The notes beneath the pieces were generated by a model. That model saw only the letters and a list, made by a program, of their open reading frames with translations, did not search any database and was not told the DNA's origin. From Limisphaerales bacterium (GTDB lineage: Bacteria > Verrucomicrobiota > Verrucomicrobiia > Limisphaerales > UBA1100), in NCBI GenBank assembly GCA_014382585.1, contig JACNJL010000045.1, positions 52,980 through 116,979 of the forward strand: a stretch of 64,000 nt of DNA, given 5' to 3'. Of the stretch, positions 1 through 8,649 are shown piece after piece (the first letter of the stretch is position 1; each line of letters opens with the position of its first letter). Position numbers and translations under genes: made by a program.

Positions 1-228
1 TCCGAATGGCTTTGAGCGGGTGGCTTTTCTGTTTTCAATTTTATCTCCAACGTAATTGCCAGTTTTTGATCCTATCCAAACAAAAAAAACTATAGATGCA
101 ATCATTGCCAAGCCTCCGATGTCAGTACCAAAACCGATTTCATCCAGCACCGCAATAACCAGAATCCCTCCAATAAGGCCCACAAAGGAACCAACTATCA
201 TGAATAAGCAGCTACAGGCTTTCTTCAT
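1..228 (-). CDS. Small membrane protein, partial (runs off left edge)
   Basis: An open frame reads leftward from an ATG at 228 without a stop to the window edge, giving 76 residues. It begins MKKACSCLFMIVGSFVGLIG, a first hydrophobic segment, followed by a second near residues 40-52 and then a basic stretch. The end of the second segment and the tail (GSKTGNYVGDKIENRKATR) resemble the same part of the upstream gene (SIKLGNYCDDQNQPKPKRK), so the two look like tandem paralogs. The start codon shares one base with the upstream stop (TAATG), which suggests translational coupling. Function unknown; the rest of the protein lies outside the window. Confidence 0.6.
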   Translation of the reverse strand, partial: MKKACSCLFMIVGSFVGLIGGILVIAVLDEIGFGTDIGGLAMIASIVFFVWIGSKTGNYVGDKIENRKATRSKPFG

Positions 229-1448
229 TATTTTAACTCCACCGTGCAACCGGCGGATTCGAGGTCTTGTTTAATTTTCTCCGCCTCAGCCCGTGGGAGG
301 TTTTCCGCCGCCACCTTGGGAAAATCGCGGAGCATGCCGTACACGTCAAACGCGCCCAAATCCGGCCGCGCGGCCTGCAGCACTTTTGTGGCTTCGTACG
401 AGGTCATCCCAATGGCGGTGATAACGACATTCACCGTGGCCGGTTCTGTGGTCACTGGTTCGGGTTCCGGCTCCACAGGCTCTTCCAACACCGGTGTGAT
501 TGGTTCTTCAGTGAGCGGTGGTGCTGCCGTTTGCAAATCGCGTTGCTCTAAAATGTTATCCTGTTTCAGCGCGATGCGCGTGAAGGTGGGGGCCACCCAA
601 ACATTCATGTGCGCGTTCGACGGCTGCATGGAACAGGCGAGGGCCTCGAATTCTTTTTCCTCGCCGCGAAAGTTGCGATAGCGGATGGCCTTGTCAGCGA
701 TCATCCGTTCGCGCGTGAGCGTGATGCGCTGGAAAGTGGGCTCCACGCGCACGCTGATGGTGTTGCCTTTGGAGGTGATGGAATTCCACACGGCGTTGAA
801 CACCTTGTGTTCGCCTTCGTGATTGCGGTAGCCGATGGCCGCGTCCCCGCTCCAGCCGAGTTGTTGCGGGGTGAAATCTTGTTTGCAATAGGGGCAGTGC
901 TGTTTTTCGTTTTGCTCAACGAGAAACAGATACGCGCATTCAGGACACCGCTCCGCTTCCGGACCGCGATAGCGGAAGAGGGAGTGATCGTAATCGGATC
1001 CTTCTTCGAAGTCTTTCCCGGGTTCCGGGAGGGGGCCCAATTCATCCTGATTGAGAATACGATCCTGATTGAGCGCAATGCGGATCTTGTCCGGTGCCAC
1101 CAAAATGTTCATGTGATTGCCCGTCACCTCAATCGTTTTGCGCCAGCCCTCAAAGGTTTTTTCCTCCCCTTTGGAATTGTGGTAGCGGATGGACATATCG
1201 GGCGGACCGGTGACTTTTTGCTCCCAGTTGCGCTTACGTTTGGGTTTGGGTTGGTTTTGGTCGTCGCAGTAATTGCCTAGTTTTATGCTGTAACGCATAA
1301 TTACAAAAAAACCAATCAGGCCGATGGCTTGCACGACTATGTTGTCCGATGCGGATATGGTAGCCCCGGAAATAGTGCACGCAAGCGGGCCGCCAATCAG
1401 TAGTACTATCGCCCACGTACAACCTCGGCTTTTTACTTGTTCTTCCAT
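228..1448 (-). CDS. Membrane protein with three ~46-residue repeats, zinc ribbon and L7/L12-like C-terminus
   Basis: 406 residues from the ATG at 1448; a longer reading would enter the hairpin at 1503-1550. Two hydrophobic segments (about 11-30 and 38-58) are followed by a basic stretch. Three internal repeats lie near 86-131, 204-249 and 254-299 with the pattern IxYRNxxGExKxF...VxPxxxRIxLxxxRI. A zinc ribbon with Cys168, Cys171, Cys185 and Cys188 sits between the first two. A Pro/Glu-rich linker leads to residues 340-406, which resemble the C-terminal domain of ribosomal protein L7/L12 (VVITAIGMTSYEATKVLQ); that fold is known in non-ribosomal bacterial proteins. It follows the reverse transcriptase gene on the same strand and is coupled to the next gene. 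Function unknown. Confidence 0.7.
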   Translation of the reverse strand: MEEQVKSRGCTWAIVLLIGGPLACTISGATISASDNIVVQAIGLIGFFVIMRYSIKLGNYCDDQNQPKPKRKRNWEQKVTGPPDMSIRYHNSKGEEKTFEGWRKTIEVTGNHMNILVAPDKIRIALNQDRILNQDELGPLPEPGKDFEEGSDYDHSLFRYRGPEAERCPECAYLFLVEQNEKQHCPYCKQDFTPQQLGWSGDAAIGYRNHEGEHKVFNAVWNSITSKGNTISVRVEPTFQRITLTRERMIADKAIRYRNFRGEEKEFEALACSMQPSNAHMNVWVAPTFTRIALKQDNILEQRDLQTAAPPLTEEPITPVLEEPVEPEPEPVTTEPATVNVVITAIGMTSYEATKVLQAARPDLGAFDVYGMLRDFPKVAAENLPRAEAEKIKQDLESAGCTVELK

Positions 1449-1502
1449 TTCAGTTTTTCCAGTTCTTTGATTTCGCAGAAGCGAAGGCGGCTCGGTACTC
1501 GA

Positions 1503-1550
1503 CCGTCCGCATACTGCTGGACGGCTTGCCGTCCCGCAGTATGCGGACGG
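1503..1550. repeat. Long near-perfect hairpin downstream of the reverse transcriptase
   Basis: Outer arms CCGTCCGCATACTGC (1503-1517) and GCAGTATGCGGACGG (1536-1550) pair perfectly over 15 bp. After a T/C mismatch, inner arms GGACGGC (1519-1525) and GCCGTCC (1528-1534) continue the stem around a TT loop, giving 22 paired positions. It begins about 37 bp beyond the RT stop codon and lies upstream of the 406-residue protein. It could be a palindromic repeat element, an attenuator or terminator, or part of a structured RNA linked to the RT. No T-run follows the stem on the minus strand, so a simple intrinsic terminator is not the best explanation. Confidence 0.8.
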
Positions 1551-1586
1551 GCTTCCATAACATCTGTCCACAGGTGGCCCTCTCCC

Positions 1587-3059
1587 TTACGAGGCCGTTT
1601 CCGGTAATGCCACTGCTTTCAGCTTCGGAGGGAACCGGTCCACGCGCGTTTGCCCGTAGCCCGGTGGCAGCCGCCTCCGCTTCTGCTCAATCAATTTCTC
1701 GGTGCGTAAAGTAAAGAACGATGATTCCAAATGCCCGTGCCGCAGCAATCGCCGCCGATGGCGCAAACTGGGCAGCCTCATCGCGCGTAATTTGGCAAAG
1801 GGCATTTTTTTGAAGTGACCTTTTTTGTGACTCTTCTTTTTGCCGTAACTAAAGGCAATGGCCAGCACTTCCTCGGCCAACCAACGGTCGAGCCGCCGCA
1901 GTTGCTGCTCGTCGTCCACGTGTTTCAAATAATAATCGATGATGGCGATGGAGCGATAGCCGTGCTCGAGCACATCGTTGGCCACCTCGATGGCCTTCCG
2001 CGCGCGGCCCTTGGGTGAGCGCAGCTTGCCGAGCTTGTGCGCGTAACGCCGCCACGCGAAGCGAAACAGGTTTTGGATCTTGCGCGATTTATCACGCGAA
2101 AGTCCCACGCCCCCGTCGGCGCGAAATTCCAGCCCGAGATGCCGGAACTTCTCACACGGTTCAAAATGTTCATCCACTTGGCTGCAATCAGCCTCCGCCG
2201 TGAAATAAAAATTCCGGTGATGCTTTGGCTTGCTGCGAAGGCGCAGGGATTCAAAGGATTCGCTGATGATCTCCTCCGCATGCGCCGTTGCGGCACGGTC
2301 GCCCGAGAATGCCAATAAATCATCGGCATAACGATAGTAGCGCAACCCCGGTACGCTCGCGAGGCGGCGGTCCAGCGGCGTTAAATATAAGTTGGCGAAG
2401 AAACACGCGATGGCCGTGCCGAAGGCTACGCCGCATTGGTTGGTGGTCACGGTGCCGTGTGTTTTGATTCCAAACTCAATCCGTTGGCGTAGCAGTTCGA
2501 AGAGGATGTCATCCGGCTCCACCCATTCCGCCAACATCGTCAGCAAGCGCTCGTGGTCGAGGCTGGGGAAATAATCCTGCACATCGCGTTTTACAAAATA
2601 AATTGGGCGCGGCAATTGACGCAGTCGCGCGTTAAGGCTGCGCTGGCATTGGTCCACGCCAAAGCCGCCCATCCGATACGCGTGGCAGTTCGGCTCGAAT
2701 ACGCCGTGAAAATAGTGCGTGAGCACACGGTACAGCAGCAGATCCACAATTCGCTCTTCCCACGGGAACAGGTTGATGGTGCGATGTTTGCCATTGAAGT
2801 TATAGTGCAACGCAATGCCCGGGCGAAACTGGAATGTCCCGTCTGTCAATTGCTGGTGCAGCTTGTGGATGTTTTTCAACGAATGCCGCGCGAAATCGTA
2901 CAGCGTGCGGCCGTCGTGCGACATCCCCAGCGCCTTGCGCCACGTGAAGAGCGGTTTGGAATAGGCACGAATCACTGCCTGATGCAGCGCGAGCTCCGAA
3001 TACACCCGCGCAAAGGTAGCTTTGCGATGCGTCGACGGTAATGGGCAATGGAGATTCAT
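1587..3059 (-). CDS. Reverse transcriptase (RNA-directed DNA polymerase), unassigned class
   Basis: 490 residues from ATG 3059. The palm motifs are clear: the first catalytic Asp in VKRDVQDYFPSL (about residue 159), a GVAFGTAIACFFANLYL block (about 210-226) and the YADD box at 244-247 within YYRYADDLLAF. The N-terminal part has RT-like blocks (GKHRTINLFPWEERIVDLLL; FEPNCHAYRMGG). About 150 residues after the palm are strongly basic (for example GKKKSHKKGHFKK) and could bind RNA. No HNH endonuclease or clear maturase domain was recognised, so a complete group II intron is unlikely. The gene is divergent from nadA and co-directional with two membrane-protein genes. The class (group-II-like, defence-associated or other) cannot be settled from the sequence alone. 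Confidence 0.9.
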   Translation of the reverse strand: MNLHCPLPSTHRKATFARVYSELALHQAVIRAYSKPLFTWRKALGMSHDGRTLYDFARHSLKNIHKLHQQLTDGTFQFRPGIALHYNFNGKHRTINLFPWEERIVDLLLYRVLTHYFHGVFEPNCHAYRMGGFGVDQCQRSLNARLRQLPRPIYFVKRDVQDYFPSLDHERLLTMLAEWVEPDDILFELLRQRIEFGIKTHGTVTTNQCGVAFGTAIACFFANLYLTPLDRRLASVPGLRYYRYADDLLAFSGDRAATAHAEEIISESFESLRLRSKPKHHRNFYFTAEADCSQVDEHFEPCEKFRHLGLEFRADGGVGLSRDKSRKIQNLFRFAWRRYAHKLGKLRSPKGRARKAIEVANDVLEHGYRSIAIIDYYLKHVDDEQQLRRLDRWLAEEVLAIAFSYGKKKSHKKGHFKKMPFAKLRAMRLPSLRHRRRLLRHGHLESSFFTLRTEKLIEQKRRRLPPGYGQTRVDRFPPKLKAVALPETAS

Positions 3060-3180
3060 CCCGATAAACAATCTTCGGGCGCGCAGGGTTTGTGGAGGAT
3101 ACCCAAATGCTATGAAATAGAAAACACAAATTATCCACGCGAAATTGACGGCGCGTCTCCTGGGCGTTATGCTTGGCGCG

Positions 3181-4122
3181 ATGTCAGTCGCCACACCCAC
3201 GGACGCGTTGTCGCAGGAAATCGCTGAGCTAAAGCAACAGCTCAACGCCATCATCCTCGTGCACAATTATCAAGTGCCGGAAATTCAGGATATCGGCGAT
3301 TACGTGGGCGATTCGCTGGGGCTCGCGCAACAGGCGGCCGATACGGATGCGGACGTTATCGTGTTCTGCGGCGTGCATTTTATGGCTGAGACGGCCAAGA
3401 TACTTTCGCCCGAAAAAACCGTGGTGCTGCCCGATCGCGATGCGGGCTGTTCGTTGGAAGAAAGTTGTCCGCCCAACAAACTGCGCGAGCTGCAGGCCAC
3501 AAATCCAAATTTTTTCACCGTCACTTATGTAAACTGCAGCGCCGAAGTGAAGGCGCTCTCCGATGTCATTTGCACCAGCGGCAACGCCCAAAAAATCGTC
3601 GAGCAATGTCCGCCCGAAAAAGATTTGCTGTTTGTGCCCGACGAAAATCTCGGCCAATGGGTGATGGAACAAACCGGTCGTCCGATGACCTTGTGGCAGG
3701 GCAACTGTTACGTGCACGTCGAGTGGACGCACGCCGCCATCACCAAAATCCGAAACGAATATCCAGACGCCCCCGTTGTCGCCCATCCTGAGTGCACCAA
3801 AGCCGTCCGCATCCTTGCCGACGAAGTGTGTTCCACCGAAAAAATGGTGCACTACTGTCGCGCCGCCGAGAGCGACGCGGTCATCATCGCCACCGAAGCC
3901 GGGATGCTGCATCGTTTGCAAAAGGAATGCCCCGACAAAAAATTCATCCCCGCTCCCACCGAAAAATGCGCCTGCAACGAGTGCCACTTCATGAAAATGA
4001 ACACCCTCGAAAAAGTAAGAAACTGCATGCGCGACCTCACCCCGCAAGTCGAGCTTTCCCCCGAAATCATCCAACGCGCCAAGCTCCCCATCGAGCGGAT
4101 GCTGGAGTGGACGGCGCGGTAA
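3181..4122 (+). CDS. nadA: Quinolinate synthase NadA
   Basis: 313 residues. NadA condenses iminoaspartate with dihydroxyacetone phosphate to give quinolinate in de novo NAD synthesis and needs a 4Fe-4S cluster in the cytoplasm. Family blocks are present: ILVHNYQVPEIQDIGDYVGD, VIVFCGVHFMAETAKIL, the Cys-bearing segments YVNCSAEVKA and HPECTKAV, and the C-terminal PTEKCACNECHFMKMNTLEK. The start was set at ATG 3181 because family similarity begins soon after; the 12 residues readable upstream look non-coding. It is divergent from the RT gene, with about 120 bp between the starts for both promoters. No nadB or nadC is next to it. Confidence 0.96.
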   Translation: MSVATPTDALSQEIAELKQQLNAIILVHNYQVPEIQDIGDYVGDSLGLAQQAADTDADVIVFCGVHFMAETAKILSPEKTVVLPDRDAGCSLEESCPPNKLRELQATNPNFFTVTYVNCSAEVKALSDVICTSGNAQKIVEQCPPEKDLLFVPDENLGQWVMEQTGRPMTLWQGNCYVHVEWTHAAITKIRNEYPDAPVVAHPECTKAVRILADEVCSTEKMVHYCRAAESDAVIIATEAGMLHRLQKECPDKKFIPAPTEKCACNECHFMKMNTLEKVRNCMRDLTPQVELSPEIIQRAKLPIERMLEWTAR

Positions 4123-4191
4123 CGTGCAACCGGTAGGATGCCGGAAGCACAATTCGCCTTGCCAGCATTTTGGCGCGTGCCACACTTGGGC

Positions 4192-5277
4192 ATGAACCGT
4201 TATTTGATTTTCTTCGCGGCACTGTACCTTTCAACAACCCTCTTCGCCGCCGAGCGGTTGGACCGGTTAAATCTTTTGCAATTCCGTGATGCCAAGGGTG
4301 TAGTGCAGCCGGTGAAGACTCCGGCGGATTGGGAGCTGCGGCGGACGGAAATTTTGAAGGGGATGGTGGCAGTGATGGGGCCGGTGCCGGGGAAAGCGCG
4401 GCGGGTTCGATTGGAGGTGAAGGTGGAGGAGGAAGTGGATGCGGGGAAATATTTTCGGCAGCTCATCACGTTTCAATCCGAGCCGGGCTCGCGCACGCCG
4501 GCTTATCTTTGCATTCCGAAATCTGTTTTCATCATCAAGGGCGGCAAGGCACCGGCGGTGCTGTGTTTGCATCCGACGGATAACAAAGTGGGCCACAAAG
4601 TAGTGGTCGGACTCGGCGGGCGCGAGGGGCGGGCGTATGCGGCGGAATTGGCGGAGCGCGGTTACGTGACCCTTTCACCGGCGTACACGCATCTCGCCAA
4701 CTACTGGCCCAACCTCGGCAAGCTCGGCTACGTGAGCGGCACGATGAAGGCGATTTACGACAACACGCGCGCGCTGGATTTGCTGGAAACGCTGCCGTAT
4801 GTTGACGCCAAGCGCGGCTTCGGCGCGATCGGCCATTCGCTTGGCGGGCACAATGCTATTTATACAGCGGTGTTAGATAAACGAATCAGCGTGCTGGCGA
4901 GCAGTTGCGGTTTTGATGCGTATCCGGATTACTACGATGGCGCGGAGCGCAACTGGTTTTTCGGCCGTGGCTGGTGCCAAATCCGTTACATGCCGCGCTT
5001 GTCGGATTACCGCGGGCGCACAAAGGAAATCCCCTTTGACTTTCCCGAACTGCTCGGCGCACTGGCCCCTCGCCCACTCTTCGTGCACGCGCCTTTGCGC
5101 GATTCAAATTTCCGCTGGAAAAGTGTGGACGTTTGCGCCAAGGCAGCCCTGCCCGTTTACAAATTGTTGGGCAACGAAAACGGACTGACCATCAAGCACC
5201 CAGATTACAATCACAACTTCCCCAAGGACATGCGCGAATCGGCTTACAAATTGATTGATTCAGTTTTGAAGAAATGA
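4192..5277 (+). CDS. Secreted alpha/beta hydrolase (dienelactone hydrolase / acetyl xylan esterase-like)
   Basis: 361 residues from ATG 4192, starting with a signal peptide (MNRYLIFFAALYLSTTLFAA). The nucleophile elbow is GHSLGG near residue 222, preceded by an oxyanion-type strand (APAVLCLHPTD) and followed by candidate Asp and His near the C-terminus (DYNHNFP). The size and the PADWELRRTEILKGM segment before the hydrolase fold match esterases common in Verrucomicrobiota and Planctomycetota that act on acetylated or complex carbohydrates, though the substrate cannot be read here. The longer reading from 4138 was rejected because the signal peptide begins at 4192. It stands alone, about 70 bp after nadA. 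Confidence 0.8.
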   Translation: MNRYLIFFAALYLSTTLFAAERLDRLNLLQFRDAKGVVQPVKTPADWELRRTEILKGMVAVMGPVPGKARRVRLEVKVEEEVDAGKYFRQLITFQSEPGSRTPAYLCIPKSVFIIKGGKAPAVLCLHPTDNKVGHKVVVGLGGREGRAYAAELAERGYVTLSPAYTHLANYWPNLGKLGYVSGTMKAIYDNTRALDLLETLPYVDAKRGFGAIGHSLGGHNAIYTAVLDKRISVLASSCGFDAYPDYYDGAERNWFFGRGWCQIRYMPRLSDYRGRTKEIPFDFPELLGALAPRPLFVHAPLRDSNFRWKSVDVCAKAALPVYKLLGNENGLTIKHPDYNHNFPKDMRESAYKLIDSVLKK

Positions 5278-5305
5278 AAACCAATTCACCACAGAGGCAC
5301 AGAGA

Positions 5306-5359
5306 GGTAGGGCGTGCTCTCCGAGCGCGCCAAGGCGGTTTCGGAGAAACCGCCCTACC
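5306..5359. repeat. Palindromic repeat, family A
   Basis: Outer arms GGTAGGGCG (5306-5314) and CGCCCTACC (5351-5359) enclose a second inverted pair, GGCGGTTTC and GAAACCGCC (5335-5343, 5346-5354). It lies between the convergent ends of the hydrolase and amidohydrolase genes. Related sequences with the CTC(C)GAG core occur at 33295-33349 and 46393-46419. Confidence 0.75.
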
Positions 5360-5379
5360 ATTCAAGTGCTGCCAAATCA

Positions 5380-6324
5380 TTAAATTTTGAACAACTTCTT
5401 TGCATTTTCAAACAGCAACTTGCGTTCGATTTTTTTGGTTTTGCTGTTGCGGCGGACGGCGGCAATCGTGCGGCTGCCTTGACAGCCGGGGCCGCGGCCG
5501 ATGGTGTCGGCGCAGTCGCTGCCGTAGAGGAGTTGGTTTTGGTGGCGGTCGAAAAATTCCTTGGTGTGCGCCTCGTCTCGGATGAGTGCATTAAGGCCGG
5601 AACCGGCGGAGAGATCGCCAAACATGTTTTCATGATTTGAAAGCAGCTTGTCGGTGATGCCGCCGGGGGTGACTTTGCCTTGCGGGTAATTGATTTTTTG
5701 AACGTGTTTTTTGTCGATGTTGCCCCACCACGCTTGGGCGTGGCCGATGAAGTTGACTTTCGGGAATTTCTCCAGCGTCCGATGAAAATTATCGATGCCG
5801 AGGTTGTAGGTGTTGTGCTGGAAATGCAGCAGCATCGGCACGCCGAATTCCTGCGCGACCTCGGCCACGGCCCACACGAATTTTGAATCGCACGGCACCT
5901 TGAATTTCTGCTCGCCTATAATTACCGCGCCGGCCTTGAGATATTTTTCCAACTCCTTTTGCATATCCGGCAAATCCGGCACTTCATTGGCTCCAAACAA
6001 AAACTCCTTTGGATGCTGCCTGGCCATCGCATGCACCGTTGTGTTGCCACCGGTCTTGGCCGCGAGTCCGTTGCTTTTGCCATTGTGGGTGGAAGGGCGA
6101 TTCACGGGCTTGCCCGAAGGCAACAGAATAGTCGTGGTCACTCCCATGGCCCGCTGATGCTTGAGCATCTTTTCGTCCGTGCGCCCGTGATAATGCGTAT
6201 GCTGGTGAATATCAATAATTGGCTCCGGCGCATCCGCAGCGGCAATGTCGCGCAGCGCACAACCGGCGGCGAGGGTAGTGGTGGAGGAGGTCAAAAAACG
6301 TCTGCGGGAAAGAGCGGAGTTCAT
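5380..6324 (-). CDS. Tat-exported amidohydrolase-2 family protein
   Basis: 314 residues. The N-terminus MNSALSRRRFLTSSTTTLAA carries a twin-arginine signal (SRRRFLT) and a possible lipobox-like AAGC, so it should be folded before export. The mature part starts with a metal-binding DIHQHTHYHG segment typical of the amidohydrolase-2 (PF04909) TIM barrel; later metal or catalytic positions fit MLLHFQHN, NFIGHAQAWW and LLYGSDCAD. Such proteins are plentiful in Verrucomicrobiota and are often annotated as TIM-barrel hydrolases or decarboxylases; the substrate is unknown. It is the last of three minus-strand genes after the sigma factor and kinase, with a 104-bp gap. Confidence 0.85.
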   Translation of the reverse strand: MNSALSRRRFLTSSTTTLAAGCALRDIAAADAPEPIIDIHQHTHYHGRTDEKMLKHQRAMGVTTTILLPSGKPVNRPSTHNGKSNGLAAKTGGNTTVHAMARQHPKEFLFGANEVPDLPDMQKELEKYLKAGAVIIGEQKFKVPCDSKFVWAVAEVAQEFGVPMLLHFQHNTYNLGIDNFHRTLEKFPKVNFIGHAQAWWGNIDKKHVQKINYPQGKVTPGGITDKLLSNHENMFGDLSAGSGLNALIRDEAHTKEFFDRHQNQLLYGSDCADTIGRGPGCQGSRTIAAVRRNSKTKKIERKLLFENAKKLFKI

Positions 6325-6428
6325 CTCTCCAGTGTGCGGGGTGAACGTAAAAAGTCAAAACGCAAAAACCTAAACCACAACTAAAAAGGCAAAAGCAACA
6401 ACATCAAAATATCAGAGCTTTCGATTTT

Positions 6429-8612
6429 TTACTTTTCAAAAACCACTTTCAATTCGAAGGCGGGGCCGATGGTTTTGGATTCGGCGTGGTGGGCGGTGGA
6501 GTAAGTGGCGTCGGGGGGGAGGTTGGTGGTGAGCATTTGCACGCGCAGCCAGAGGTTGGTGCCGCCGAGGGTTTCGGCAGGGAGGTCCTCAAAGTAAAAT
6601 GCCGCGCCGCCCCACTTCGGTTGCGGGCGGAGTTGGTCGTGCAGCCACGTCCAGTTTTTGCCATCGCGGCTGGCGGCGAGGGCTATGGCGCCGCGTCCGT
6701 TGCCGCGTTGACTGGCCTCGAAATCCCAGCTGTGGCTCCAGCAACTGAAATGCGCCCGCCGCACCCGTCGCGGGCCGAAGGGGAAGCGGTAAGTCAGTGT
6801 GCCCACTTCGCGATCACGCGCGGGGGCCCAGTAGGTGATGCCCTTGCCGTCATCTTCCGTAATGCGTTTTACGTTGTTGGTGGCGGCGAGGTAGCGCAGG
6901 GCGATGGGGTTTTGCACGGATTGAAACTGGTAGTTGAAATCCCAATCTACGGAGCGTGGGCTGGCGGGCGGGGCGGACTCGGCCTGGTGCAGGGCTTTCA
7001 TTTCCGGGGCGTCGAGTGCGCGGTTGTAAATGCGCAGGTTTTCCAGCAAGCCTGCGTAGCCGGGCGGTTGTGCGCCGAGAGTGAGCGGGTGGGGCGAGGC
7101 GCCGATGCGACCGGTGGCGGGCGAGCGGGCGATGGCTTGGCCGTTGAGCCACGCAACGGCTTCGCCGTTTTCGCCGGGGGTGAAAGTAAAGGCCACGTGT
7201 TGCCACGCGTGCGAGCGGATGGTTTCGATGGTGACTTCGTGCTCGCCGTCGTCGGATCGGAAGGAACCGGTCAGTCGGCCGTTGCGCAGTTCGGCTTTGA
7301 AGGCACCGCCGTTGGCCCAGTTATGGCTGACGAGTTGATGGTTAAAACAAATCGTGTCGAAGGGATGCAGCCAAAAACAGAAGCTCAAGCCCGGGCCGTT
7401 CACTGGAAATGAGGACACGTCCACGCGGGAAATTTTCCGGCCGGTCATTTGCAGCGCGCCGTGGGCGATGCCGAGGCGGTCGGTGGCCCACGTGATGTGC
7501 TGCGCCACGGCGTGGTGGCCGTGGCGGGAGTGGTCGCGGGTGTCGCCGTGGAAGGGGTAATAGCCGATTAGATTTTTTGCCAACGTCGCCGGGCCCGCAT
7601 GGGGAGCGTCGGGAGCGGGGAGTTTGGCGGCTGGTGCGGCTGGTGCGGCTGGTGCGTCGTGGGAGTTTTCGGGTGGGGAATCATTGAGCACGCTCCAAGC
7701 CACGGCGGTGAACAGGAGAATCCCTGCCGCGATAGCCCAAAGCGCAGGGCGGCGTTGCGGGGCGAGCGGCCGGCCTTGGGCGAGGCGGCGGAGGTCTTCG
7801 GCCATGGCTTCGGCGGAGGGATAGCGGCGGGTGGGCTCGGGATGGCAGGCGCGCACGATGACTTCATTGAGGGCGAGCAGTTGGTCGGTGCGTTCTTCGC
7901 CGGAGAGCGTGGGGAAGCTCGGAAACTCCATGCGATCTCGGCCGGTGGCCATTTCATAAAGGGCCACGCCGAGGGCGAAGAGGTCGCCGGCGGGCCGTCC
8001 CACGCCTTCGGGCGGCACGTAGCCCGCCGTGCCCACGGCGGTGGCGGCGCTGCTCTCGGTGCGCACGAGGCCCACGTCAGCGAGGCGCGGTTGGCCGGCG
8101 ATATAAATGATGTTGGAGGGTTTCACATCGCAATGCACCAAGCCGCGCGCGTGCAGTGCGCCCAGCGCGGTGGCGAGGGTTTCGGCGATGTGCAAACAGT
8201 CGGCGAAGGGCAGCCGGTCGTGGGTGTCGAGTTGCTGGGCGAGGGTGCGGGGGGTGTAATTTTCCGGATTGAAATCCTCCGAATTGGAATCGAGGTCGTC
8301 GGCAATGGCGTTGTCCGCGAGGTCGAGAGTGCAGTAAAACCAGCCATCGCCTTCGCCGGTTTCGTGAAGGGTGGCTAGCTCGGGCGTCTCTCGCGCAACG
8401 GGCGCGGCGGCCTGCACGGCACGGAGTTCGCGGAGGTACGGCTTGTCACTGCCGAAGGCGTCGCGCCGGACCACTTTGATTGCGCGCCACACACCGGTGT
8501 CAGTACCGGCATTGGATTGCGCCAGCCACACCGTGCCGTAGCCACCCGCGCCGATTTGTCGGTGCAGCGTGTGCCCGGGGATTTCAGGCGGTGTGGGGGT
8601 TGGCTTGGGCAT
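6429..8612 (-). CDS. Ser/Thr protein kinase fused to an extracytoplasmic LamG-like domain
   Basis: 727 residues. The kinase domain (about 15-275) has the glycine loop IGAGGYGTVWLA, Lys46 (RAIKVV), a catalytic loop HCDVKPSN (160-167; Cys replaces the usual Arg of HRD) and LADVGLV in place of DFG (179-181). One transmembrane helix (about 292-312) leads to a Pro/Ala linker and a concanavalin/LamG-type domain (about 345-565: GYYPFHGDTRDHS ... WQHVAFTF ... LENLRIYNRALD), then a further beta-rich region. This is the layout of a receptor kinase with an outside sensor. The gene follows the ECF sigma factor by 37 bp, suggesting a shared pathway. The altered DFG raises the question of whether it is catalytically active. 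Confidence 0.88.
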   Translation of the reverse strand: MPKPTPTPPEIPGHTLHRQIGAGGYGTVWLAQSNAGTDTGVWRAIKVVRRDAFGSDKPYLRELRAVQAAAPVARETPELATLHETGEGDGWFYCTLDLADNAIADDLDSNSEDFNPENYTPRTLAQQLDTHDRLPFADCLHIAETLATALGALHARGLVHCDVKPSNIIYIAGQPRLADVGLVRTESSAATAVGTAGYVPPEGVGRPAGDLFALGVALYEMATGRDRMEFPSFPTLSGEERTDQLLALNEVIVRACHPEPTRRYPSAEAMAEDLRRLAQGRPLAPQRRPALWAIAAGILLFTAVAWSVLNDSPPENSHDAPAAPAAPAAKLPAPDAPHAGPATLAKNLIGYYPFHGDTRDHSRHGHHAVAQHITWATDRLGIAHGALQMTGRKISRVDVSSFPVNGPGLSFCFWLHPFDTICFNHQLVSHNWANGGAFKAELRNGRLTGSFRSDDGEHEVTIETIRSHAWQHVAFTFTPGENGEAVAWLNGQAIARSPATGRIGASPHPLTLGAQPPGYAGLLENLRIYNRALDAPEMKALHQAESAPPASPRSVDWDFNYQFQSVQNPIALRYLAATNNVKRITEDDGKGITYWAPARDREVGTLTYRFPFGPRRVRRAHFSCWSHSWDFEASQRGNGRGAIALAASRDGKNWTWLHDQLRPQPKWGGAAFYFEDLPAETLGGTNLWLRVQMLTTNLPPDATYSTAHHAESKTIGPAFELKVVFEK

Positions 8613-8649
8613 TGAGTGGGGATCAGTGTTTAGTGCTAACCCTCAACCC

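Noticed and set aside
3229..4185. 318-codon frame antisense to nadA
   Set aside because: It is the shadow of a G+C-rich, well-recognised gene; similar long antisense frames occur over the PilT-like gene (26617-27726), waaA and metH.
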